Shown here: positions 57,726-64,000 of the stretch, in pieces
How positions within the stretch are numbered: position 1 is the stretch's first letter
Layout of the letters: each line of letters begins with the position of its first letter
Source: Pseudomonas sp. UBA6562
GTDB taxonomy: Bacteria > Pseudomonadota > Gammaproteobacteria > Pseudomonadales > Pseudomonadaceae
Assembly: GCF_002434265.1 (NCBI RefSeq)
Contig: NZ_DJJS01000003.1
Location: 1-64,000 of the forward strand
DNA length: 64,000 bases
Reading direction: 5' to 3'
The notes under the pieces: model-generated
What the model saw: only the letters and a program-made list of their open reading frames with translations
Told to the model about the DNA's origin: nothing
The model's database searches: none
Made by a program: the position numbers and the translations under genes

Positions 57726-58214
57726 AACTCCTTGCAGGTCTTGAGGCAGACCCTCGCCTTATCGGGGTGGTAGCTGCAGAACGATCGTCTGGCCGGGCGG
57801 TTATGCGTACGACCTTGGGCTGCGTGTCATCGTTCTACACCGTGCAACTTGTCGATAGTAGGCGCTGCGTGTCGGGTTACTCAAGCGGCGCACACTAAAA
57901 AGACAGTTCGATGTCAGGTGAACATTCCCACGGCAGCGTGCGAATGTTCAACGAACATGGACGCACGAAGACACATAAAGCCGCTCTTAGTTCCACGAAA
58001 AAGTTATTGCACTAGTGTGCGATCGGTGTTGTCACAGGGTGGACGTGACAATGGGCTCACCCCCACTAAGTCAAACGCCGGCGCACGGATTTTTTCGAGC
58101 TTCTTGCGTTCAGTCAGTTTACTTACTACAAGTAATGAGTACTATGTACGCCGGCCAGTTTCTCATTCGAGAGATGGCTACTTAATAGATATAAAGTCCT
58201 TGAAGGGGAACACG
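57726..58214. other. Long upstream region of oprI
   Basis: About 490 bases, more AT-rich toward the oprI start. No gene is convincing here, although the oprI frame stays open upstream. TAGATATAAAG shortly before the ribosome-binding site AAGGGGAA looks like a -10 region, and other weak candidates exist. Such a long leader is common for highly expressed outer-membrane lipoprotein genes. Confidence 0.5.
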
Positions 58215-58469
58215 ATGAACAACGTTCTGAAACTCTCTGGTCTGGCCCTGGCCGCAATCCTGGCTACCGGTTGCAGCAGCAGCGTCACCAAAGAAACCGA
58301 AGCTCGTCTGACCGCTACCGAAGACGCAGCAGCTCGCGCCCAAGCCCGTGCCGACGAAGCCTACCGTAAGGCTGACGACGCAATGGCCGCCGCTCAGAAG
58401 GCTCAGCAGACCGCTGACGAAGCCAACGAGCGCGCTCTGCGTATGCTGGACAAAGCCAGCCGCAAATAA
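58215..58469 (+). CDS. oprI: Major outer-membrane lipoprotein I
   Basis: An 84-residue Lpp-like lipoprotein. The signal peptide ends in the lipobox ATGC (LAAILATGCSSSVTKET), giving lipidation at Cys20. The mature part is one long coiled-coil helix rich in alanine (EDAAARAQARADEAYRKADD). The C-terminal lysine of KASRK can be linked to peptidoglycan. AAGGGG precedes the ATG, and codon use looks that of a highly expressed gene. An L,D-transpeptidase gene faces it. Confidence 0.98.
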   Translation: MNNVLKLSGLALAAILATGCSSSVTKETEARLTATEDAAARAQARADEAYRKADDAMAAAQKAQQTADEANERALRMLDKASRK

Positions 58470-58490
58470 TAATCTTCACGGATTATTACT

Positions 58491-58519
58491 AAGCCGATCC
58501 CATCCAGGATCGGCTTTTT
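58491..58519 (+). terminator. oprI terminator
   Basis: GCCGATCC and GGATCGGC form an 8-bp stem around CATCCA, followed by TTTTTG. Classic Rho-independent form. Confidence 0.92.
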
Positions 58520-58547
58520 GTTGCCTGCGACATAGCGTTTGGGCATG

Positions 58548-58569
58548 AAAAAACCCGCACAAGGCGGGT
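58548..58569 (-). terminator. Terminator of the L,D-transpeptidase gene
   Basis: On the minus strand ACCCGC/GCGGGT with a five-base loop is followed by TTTTTT. It lies between the two convergent genes, 20 bases after the transpeptidase stop. Confidence 0.88.
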
Positions 58570-58588
58570 ACTTTCAACTATAGGACGC

Positions 58589-59566
58589 TCACTGCAACTC
58601 GGGCGGCAAGCCCGATACCACCGGCGCCGTACCGGCAGTGGCGTTGGGCACTGCGATTTCCACAGGCATGCCGTCTTCAGCGGCCACTACATCGCGCACC
58701 ATGTCCCAGTTCATGCGCAGGTTGTTGGCCAGATCTTCACGCTTGAGCAAGGCATTGATCACGGCCGTGTGCTTGTCGACCACCGAGGGGTTGCCGCTTT
58801 CGTCCAGAGGCGTATGCGCTTCGAGGTAGACCTTGCCACCACTGAGGCCGAATTTGTAGGGCTCGTTGATGATCCGCACCGAAGTGCCCACCGGCACCAG
58901 TTCCGACAGTTGCAGCACATTGTTGTTGAGCATGCGGAAACAACCGTGGCTGGTGCGCATGCCGATGCCGAATTTCTTGTTCGAGCCATGGATCAAGTAA
59001 CCCGGCACACCCAAGGTGAACTTGAAAGGCCCCAACGGGTTGTCCGGCCCGGCGGGCACTACGGCCGGCAGGATGTCGCCGTCAGCGGCATGTTCGGCGC
59101 GGATGGACGCTGGCGGGGTCCAGGTTGGGTTCGGCGTCTTGGCGGTGATCTTGGTATTGGCGATGGGAGAGCCCCACCCTTCCCGGCCGATGCCCAGTGG
59201 GAAGGTGTATACCACCGGTTCGTTCTTCGGGTAGTAGTACAAACGGTACTCGGCCAGGTTGATCACCACGCCTTCGCGGGGCCCTGGCGGCAGCACGTAA
59301 CGGGTGGGCAGGACGATTTCGGTGCCGGCACCGGGCAGCCAGGGGTCGACGCCAGGGTTGGCGGCGACCATTTCCAGATAGCCCAGATCGTTGGCCGTGG
59401 CGATGTCGGCGAAGGTGTCTTCGTACTTGGCGGTGACGGTGCGCACCTGCCCGACGACGTCCTCACCCGGTGACGGCAACGGCAGTTCCAGCGCAACGGC
59501 CGGGCCTGCGAGCAACAGGGCAGCCAGAGACAGGCAACGGGTAACGCGAGGCAAACGCGGCGACAT
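58589..59566 (-). CDS. L,D-transpeptidase (YkuD/ErfK type)
   Basis: A 325-residue periplasmic enzyme. A signal peptide (CLSLAALLLAGPAVALE) is followed by a LysM-like segment (KYEDTFADIATANDLGYLEM, ANPGVDPWLPGAGTEIVLPT). The YkuD domain starts at VVINLAEYRLYYYPK. The active site is HGSNKKFGIGMRTSHGCFRM, with the conserved HG and the catalytic cysteine in SHGCFRM. In enterobacteria, relatives attach Lpp to peptidoglycan. Its position facing oprI makes OprI a likely substrate, which is inference. Confidence 0.94.
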   Translation of the reverse strand: MSPRLPRVTRCLSLAALLLAGPAVALELPLPSPGEDVVGQVRTVTAKYEDTFADIATANDLGYLEMVAANPGVDPWLPGAGTEIVLPTRYVLPPGPREGVVINLAEYRLYYYPKNEPVVYTFPLGIGREGWGSPIANTKITAKTPNPTWTPPASIRAEHAADGDILPAVVPAGPDNPLGPFKFTLGVPGYLIHGSNKKFGIGMRTSHGCFRMLNNNVLQLSELVPVGTSVRIINEPYKFGLSGGKVYLEAHTPLDESGNPSVVDKHTAVINALLKREDLANNLRMNWDMVRDVVAAEDGMPVEIAVPNATAGTAPVVSGLPPELQ

Positions 59567-59672
59567 CCGGTGAATCCTTAACGAACGGGTTCAAGTCCGC
59601 CGATTGTACACGCGCGTCCTTACAAGCGGGAGGCGCGCGCCGCCGGCACCTGTGGTAGATGACCAAAGGCCT

Positions 59673-59954
59673 TTAGAGTTCCGGCCAGACCGGCCGGGTG
59701 CCACGGCGCTGGGCATCGAGAATGGCCCGGCACAATTGACACAGGCGGGTATCGCGGTAGACGCCCGGCTCGACCGTCGACCAGCGCGGCTGTGCCGGCA
59801 ACAGTCCGCCACACAGGGTGCGGTCGGCAGGCGCGCCGAGCTCCAGTTGACGGGTGACGAGGTGGACACGCACTTCCTGGCAGGCGAACAGATCGAGTTG
59901 CTCGTCGGGTTCGATCAGTTGATAGGCGTACAGGGACCAGGCGGGGCGTGGCAT
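59673..59954 (-). CDS. Small conserved protein of unknown function with a CxxC pair
   Basis: A 93-residue protein starting MPRPAWSLYAYQLIEPDEQL. It has a CxxC near the C-terminus (DTRLCQLCRAILDAQRRG) and another cysteine in TLCGGLLP, possibly a zinc or redox site. An ATG ten codons upstream exists. It sits between the L,D-transpeptidase and tesA, on the same strand. No known family recognised. Confidence 0.65.
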   Translation of the reverse strand: MPRPAWSLYAYQLIEPDEQLDLFACQEVRVHLVTRQLELGAPADRTLCGGLLPAQPRWSTVEPGVYRDTRLCQLCRAILDAQRRGTRPVWPEL

Positions 59955-60012
59955 TGGTGGCACTCGAAACGGGGGGCGCAACATTAGCCGAAAGCCGCCC
60001 CCGATTAAAGCG

Positions 60013-60618
60013 TCAGAGCAAGGGTTCGATCACCGGCCAGGCGTTTTCCAGCAACCGTTGTTGCGCGCCCTGCGCAGGATGGATGCCGTCGGCCTGCATC
60101 AGTTGTGGCACGCCGCCGACGCCTTCGAGGAAGAACGGCACCAGTGGAACGTCTTTGGCTTTTGCCAGGTCGGTATAGACGTTGGCGAAGGCCGTCGTGT
60201 AGCGCACGCCATAGTTGGGCGGCAGGCGCATGCCTAATAGCGCGACCTTGGCGCCGCTGTCGCGGGCCTGGTCGATCATCGAGGCAAGATTTTGTTGCAA
60301 TTGATCCGGTGCTTGGCCGCGCAAGCCGTCATTGCCGCCCAACTCCACCACCACCAGCTCCGGCTTATGGGCCTTGAGCAGCGCCGGCAGGCGCGCGAGG
60401 CCGCCTGCACTGGTGTCGCCACTGATCGATGCGTTGACCACTTGGGTAGTATTTCCCTCTTGCTCGAGGCGTTTTTGCAACAAATTCACCCAGCCCTGGC
60501 CGGTATTCAGGCCAAAACCGGCACTGATACTATCGCCTACCACCAGCACCGTTCCCGCTACCGCGGTCTGGGCCAGACAACACAGGGCCAGACCGGCACT
60601 CAACCACCACATTCGCAT
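60013..60618 (-). CDS. tesA: Acyl-CoA thioesterase I / arylesterase (SGNH hydrolase)
   Basis: A 201-residue exported SGNH hydrolase. The signal peptide (MWWLSAGLALCCLAQTAVAG) is followed by the nucleophile motif VVGDSISAGFGL, then the oxyanion residues SGDTSAGG and GGNDGLRG, and the catalytic Asp/His in ADGIHPAQGAQ. It hydrolyses acyl thioesters and esters and has lysophospholipase activity in relatives. GGAG lies seven bases before the ATG at 60618. The divergent ABC gene begins eleven bases away. Confidence 0.94.
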   Translation of the reverse strand: MRMWWLSAGLALCCLAQTAVAGTVLVVGDSISAGFGLNTGQGWVNLLQKRLEQEGNTTQVVNASISGDTSAGGLARLPALLKAHKPELVVVELGGNDGLRGQAPDQLQQNLASMIDQARDSGAKVALLGMRLPPNYGVRYTTAFANVYTDLAKAKDVPLVPFFLEGVGGVPQLMQADGIHPAQGAQQRLLENAWPVIEPLL

Positions 60619-60628
60619 TGGATTCTCC

Positions 60629-61312
60629 ATGGGCCCCAGCATTCTCGTTGCGCAGAACCTTAGCAAAGTGGTCCCCAGCGCGGAAGGCGACCTGACCATT
60701 CTCCACTCGCTGACCTTGAGCCTCGCCGCTGGCGACAGCCTGGCCATCGTCGGCGCCTCGGGGTCGGGCAAGTCCACCCTGCTCGGTCTGCTGGCCGGGC
60801 TCGACCGTCCCAGCGCGGGCACCGTCATCCTCGCCGGCAAGGACCTCACCCCGCTCGACGAAGATCAGCGCGCCCAAGTGCGTGCCGAGCACGTAGGCTT
60901 CGTCTTCCAGTCCTTCCAGTTGCTTGACAGCTTGAATGCCCTGGAAAATGTCATGTTGCCGCTCGAACTCGAAGGCCGGCGCGATGCGCGGGACGTGGCC
61001 AGCGAGCTGCTTGCGCGGGTCGGCCTGGGCCAACGCCTGACCCACACGCCACGCCAGCTTTCGGGCGGTGAACAGCAGCGGGTAGCCATCGCCCGCGCCT
61101 TCGCCGCGCAACCGTCGGTGCTGTTCGCCGACGAACCCACAGGCAACCTCGACAGCCTGACCGGCGAGCGCATCAGTGACCTGCTGTTCGAGCTCAACCA
61201 GGAACGCGGCACCACTCTGGTGCTGGTCACCCACGACGACCGCCTGGCCAGACGCTGCCGGCATTCGATCCGCCTGGATGCCGGCCGCCTGGTCGCGCCG
61301 CTGGAGCCTTGA
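60629..61312 (+). CDS. ABC transporter ATP-binding protein (YbbA/LolD-like)
   Basis: A 227-residue ATPase. Walker A is GASGSGKST, the signature is LSGGEQQRVAIARAF and Walker B is VLFADEPTGNLD. With the following permease it forms the YbbA-YbbP type system, linked to tesA in many bacteria. Possible roles are in lipid or toxic molecule removal from the envelope; unproven. Its start is eleven bases from the tesA start on the other strand, so their promoters must overlap the opposite genes. Confidence 0.93.
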   Translation: MGPSILVAQNLSKVVPSAEGDLTILHSLTLSLAAGDSLAIVGASGSGKSTLLGLLAGLDRPSAGTVILAGKDLTPLDEDQRAQVRAEHVGFVFQSFQLLDSLNALENVMLPLELEGRRDARDVASELLARVGLGQRLTHTPRQLSGGEQQRVAIARAFAAQPSVLFADEPTGNLDSLTGERISDLLFELNQERGTTLVLVTHDDRLARRCRHSIRLDAGRLVAPLEP

Positions 61313-63849
61313 TGAGCCGACTCAATTTTTCCGCCCTGCTGGCCCTTGCCGGTCGCCAGCTGCGCCGCGACGCACGGGCCAGCGAAGTGCGCGTGCTGTT
61401 TTTCTCGGTGCTGGTGGCGGTGGCTGCCAGTACCGCCATCGGTTATTTCGGGGCGCGCCTGAACGGCGCCATGCAATTGCGGGCTACGGAGTTTCTGGGT
61501 GCGGACCTGGTGCTGCAAGGCAGCTCCCCTGCCCGCGCCGAGCAGATCGAAGACGGCGCGGCGCTGGGCCTTACCCATGCGCGGGTGGTCGAATTCACCA
61601 GTGTGGTGGGTGGCGATCAGGGCATTCAGCTGTCCAGCGTCAAGGCCGCCGATACGCGATACCCATTGCGCGGCGAAATTCGCAGCGCGCCCGCCCCTTA
61701 TGGGGCCGAGTCGCCCGGTGGCGGCCCCGGACCGGGTGAAGCCTGGGTCGAGCCGCGCCTGTTGGTCGCGCTGGGCATGCAGATCGGCGACAACATCGAT
61801 GTCGGCCAGAAGACCTTGCGCCTATCGCGGGTGCTCACCTATGAGCCCGACCGTGCCAACAACTTCTACAGCCTTACGCCGCGGGTGTTGATGAACCTTG
61901 CGGACCTGGCGTCCACCGGCGTCATCCAGCCCGGCAGCCGGGTCAGCTATCGCGATCTCTGGCGTGGCGAGCCACAAGCATTGGCGGCCTACCGTAAAGG
62001 CGTCGAACAACACCTGGCCGCCAACCAGCGCCTGCTCGACACCCGTGATGGCAACCGACAGATCGGCGGCGCCCTGGGCAAGGCCGAGCGTTACCTGAAC
62101 ATGGCCAGCCTGGTGGCGGTGCTCCTGGCAGGTGTCGCCGTAGCCTTGTCGGCCAGCCGCTATGCCGCGCGGCGACTGGATGCCAGCGCCCTGCTGCGCT
62201 GCTTGGGGTTGTCGCGGCGCCAGGCCCTGGGGCTGTACTGCCTGCAACTGGCGATGCTGGGATTGGTCGCTGCGCTGTTCGGCGCCGGGCTCGGTTGGCT
62301 GGCACAATTGGGGCTGTTCCAACTGCTCGAGGGCTTATTGCCGAGCACCCTGCCACCTGGCGGTATCGCGCCGGCACTGGCAGGTATCGCCACGGGCGTG
62401 GTGGCACTGGCCGGCTTTGCCCTGCCGCCGCTCGCCGCTCTGGGCCGGGTGCCGCCGCTTCGCGTGCTGCGCCGTGATCTGCTGCCCGTACCGCCCAGTA
62501 GCTGGCTGGTTTATGGGGCTGCGTTGCTGGCACTTGGCTTGATCATGTGGCGGTTGAGCCTCGACCTGCTCTTGACCTTCGCCTTGCTGGGCGGTGGGCT
62601 GATCGCCGCCGCAGTGCTTGGTGGCCTGTTGCTGCTGGGCCTGCGCAGCTTGCGCCGCGCCTTGGCCGGTGCGCCACTGACCTGGCGCCTGGGCCTGGGG
62701 CAACTGCTGCGCTATCCGCTGGCTGCGGCTGGGCAGGCCTTGGCGTTCGGTTTGATCCTGCTGGCCATGGGCTTGGTAGCGTTGTTGCGCGGCGAGCTGC
62801 TCGACACCTGGCAGGCGCAATTGCCCGCCGACGCGCCGAACCATTTCGCCTTGAACATCCTGCCCGACCAGCGAGAGCCCTTCGCCCAGCAGCTGCAAGC
62901 CATCGGCGCACGCTCGGCGCCGCTGTATCCGGTCACGCCTGGTCGCCTGATCGCGATCAACGGCCAGCCGGTCAACCAGGTGGTGAGCAAGGACTCCACG
63001 GGTGAACGCGCCGTGCAGCGCGACCTGAGCCTGACCTGGGCCGCCGAGCTGCCCTCTGGCAATGCGCTCAGCGAAGGCCAGTGGTGGCAAGGAGCGCAGT
63101 CGCTGAAGGGTACGCCTGACGTAGCGACACCCGACGCTTCAACGCCCGACGTCTCGGTCGAAGCCGAGCTCGCCGCCAGCCTGGGCCTCAAGCTCGGCGA
63201 CGAACTGACCTTCGACATCGGCGACCAGCAGCACTCGGCCAAGGTCAGCAGCTTGCGTACCGTGCACTGGGACAGCTTCCAGCCGAACTTCTACATGATC
63301 TTCCAACCGGGCACCCTGCAAGGCCTGCCCACCACCTACCTGACCAGCTTCTACCTGCCGGCCGGGCATGACAAAGACGTGGTGGCGCTGTCGCGGGCAT
63401 TCCCCGCCGCCACCATTCTGCAAGTCGATGCGTTGCTCAGCCAACTGCGCAGCATCCTCGCGCAAGTGACACTGGCGGTCGAATACGTGCTGCTATTCGT
63501 GCTCGCGGCGGGCTTGGCGGTGCTTTTCGCCGGGCTGCAAGCCACGCTGGACGAACGCATTCGCCAAGGCGCCCTGCTGCGCGCCCTGGGCGCGTCCAGA
63601 TCGCTGCTGGTGCGCACTCGACGCATCGAATTCGGTTTGCTTGGCGCCGCCAGCGGTGTGCTGGCGGCGCTGGGCTGCGAACTGGTGACCTGGGTGCTGT
63701 ACCGCTACGCCTTCGCCCTCACCTGGAGCCCGCACCCCTGGTTGCTGGTGCTGCCGGTCGTAGGGGCAATGCTGGTGGGCGGTGCCGGCATGCTGGGCAC
63801 GCGCCGCGCGCTGAACGCCAGCCCGTTGGCGGTGTTGCGCGAGGGTTGA
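61312..63849 (+). CDS. ABC transporter permease (YbbP-like, FtsX fold)
   Basis: An 845-residue membrane protein with two FtsX-like units and about ten membrane spans, e.g. near residues 20-45, 255-280, 305-345, 400-460 and 700-820. Between them lie large periplasmic domains. The N-terminal text RQLRRDARASEVRVLFFSVL and the C-terminal LVGGAGMLGTRRALNASPLA are typical of the family. The ATG at 61312 overlaps the stop of the ATPase gene by one base. It works with that ATPase, probably extracting rather than importing substrates. Confidence 0.93.
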   Translation: MSRLNFSALLALAGRQLRRDARASEVRVLFFSVLVAVAASTAIGYFGARLNGAMQLRATEFLGADLVLQGSSPARAEQIEDGAALGLTHARVVEFTSVVGGDQGIQLSSVKAADTRYPLRGEIRSAPAPYGAESPGGGPGPGEAWVEPRLLVALGMQIGDNIDVGQKTLRLSRVLTYEPDRANNFYSLTPRVLMNLADLASTGVIQPGSRVSYRDLWRGEPQALAAYRKGVEQHLAANQRLLDTRDGNRQIGGALGKAERYLNMASLVAVLLAGVAVALSASRYAARRLDASALLRCLGLSRRQALGLYCLQLAMLGLVAALFGAGLGWLAQLGLFQLLEGLLPSTLPPGGIAPALAGIATGVVALAGFALPPLAALGRVPPLRVLRRDLLPVPPSSWLVYGAALLALGLIMWRLSLDLLLTFALLGGGLIAAAVLGGLLLLGLRSLRRALAGAPLTWRLGLGQLLRYPLAAAGQALAFGLILLAMGLVALLRGELLDTWQAQLPADAPNHFALNILPDQREPFAQQLQAIGARSAPLYPVTPGRLIAINGQPVNQVVSKDSTGERAVQRDLSLTWAAELPSGNALSEGQWWQGAQSLKGTPDVATPDASTPDVSVEAELAASLGLKLGDELTFDIGDQQHSAKVSSLRTVHWDSFQPNFYMIFQPGTLQGLPTTYLTSFYLPAGHDKDVVALSRAFPAATILQVDALLSQLRSILAQVTLAVEYVLLFVLAAGLAVLFAGLQATLDERIRQGALLRALGASRSLLVRTRRIEFGLLGAASGVLAALGCELVTWVLYRYAFALTWSPHPWLLVLPVVGAMLVGGAGMLGTRRALNASPLAVLREG

Positions 63850-63852
63850 GGC

Positions 63853-64000
63853 TCATTGGCCGACCGGCAGGTACCAGATCCTGTTGACGTACCAGGACGC
63901 CTCGCCGGTCGGCGTCTGCACCACCGCCTCATCGCCCACCTGTTTCTTCAGCAGGGCACGGGCCATGGGCGAGTCGATGGAGATGTAGTCGTTGCGGCCG
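63853..64000 (-). CDS. greB: Transcription elongation factor GreB (5' end outside window)
   Basis: The last 48 codons of a Gre factor. The text ISIDSPMARALLKKQVGDEA is the conserved C-terminal domain motif, followed by VQTPTGEASWYVNRIWYLPV. GreB rescues backtracked RNA polymerase. The C-terminal WYVNRIWY favours GreB over GreA. Confidence 0.93.
   Translation of the reverse strand, partial: GRNDYISIDSPMARALLKKQVGDEAVVQTPTGEASWYVNRIWYLPVGQ

Noticed and set aside
57849..58214. Upstream in-frame extension of oprI
   Set aside because: The lipoprotein signal peptide and AAGGGG fix the start at 58215; the extension is simply open and has no domain.

Overview
The window reads as a chromosome segment of a Pseudomonas from the P. 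putida group. It is GC-rich, carries oprI, and holds the linked copper set cinQ(queF)-cinA-cinRS next to a methylcitrate operon that uses acnD/prpF. About the first 27.1 kb is the right-hand part of a temperate phage inserted at the 5' end of dusA. The rest, to 64 kb, is ordinary host chromosome. The prophage runs off the left edge, so its tail sheath, tube, tape measure, endolysin and left attachment site are not visible.

Prophage late region (1-14922, mostly minus strand, read right to left): holin; an odd divergent gene pair; lambda-type terminase, gpW connector, portal, S49 protease with nested scaffold, gpD and gpE capsid proteins; head-tail joining proteins; then a P2/Mu-type contractile-tail baseplate (gpV spike, gp25/gpW, gpJ, gpI) and a repeat-built tail fibre. 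It is therefore a mosaic of a lambda-like head and a P2-like tail. Prophage early and control region (14923-20394): a Q-like antiterminator, a Toprim/VapE primase-helicase, a DksA/TraR-type zinc finger protein, a CII-type regulator and a Cro-like protein are transcribed leftward. A self-cleaving S24 (CI/LexA-like) repressor diverges from them. Iterated GTTGATA/TATCAAC palindromes flank the repressor gene and also sit in the promoter of a second, rightward operon (20495-23279). That operon encodes small phage proteins, a KilA-C-like regulator, a membrane/coiled-coil protein and two PrtN-like activators. A noticeably AT-richer cargo pair, a TetR regulator divergent from a serine hydrolase of the beta-lactamase fold, lies between this operon and the tyrosine integrase that abuts dusA.

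Host region 27.2-40.7 kb: dusA, tal, a PhoD-like phosphatase, an acyl-CoA synthetase, an RssB-like phosphatase/STAS pair, a PilZ protein, mlaA, a DUF4404 protein, and the copper-responsive cinQ-cinA / cinR-cinS locus. Region 40.6-47.4 kb: the propionate (2-methylcitrate) operon prpR-prpB-prpC-acnD-prpF, with FadR-like operator palindromes around its promoter. Region 47.7-50.8 kb: a three-gene retropepsin / inactive-transglutaminase-7TM / ATP-grasp cluster of poorly known function. Region 51.1-57.7 kb: pabB, cysH, cysB, a universal stress protein, a ketopantoate-reductase-like gene, a DAHP synthase and a small GNAT. Region 58.2-64 kb: oprI facing an L,D-transpeptidase, a small conserved gene, tesA divergent from a YbbA/YbbP-type ABC system, and the 3' end of greB.

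The parts that most deserve follow-up are in the prophage: the dual-PrtN operon apparently under repressor control, the TetR/hydrolase cargo with its operator palindrome, the paired 8-bp-spaced GGGACA repeats beside the primase gene, the candidate cos site, the divergent gene pair whose start codons overlap, and the phage/dusA junction.
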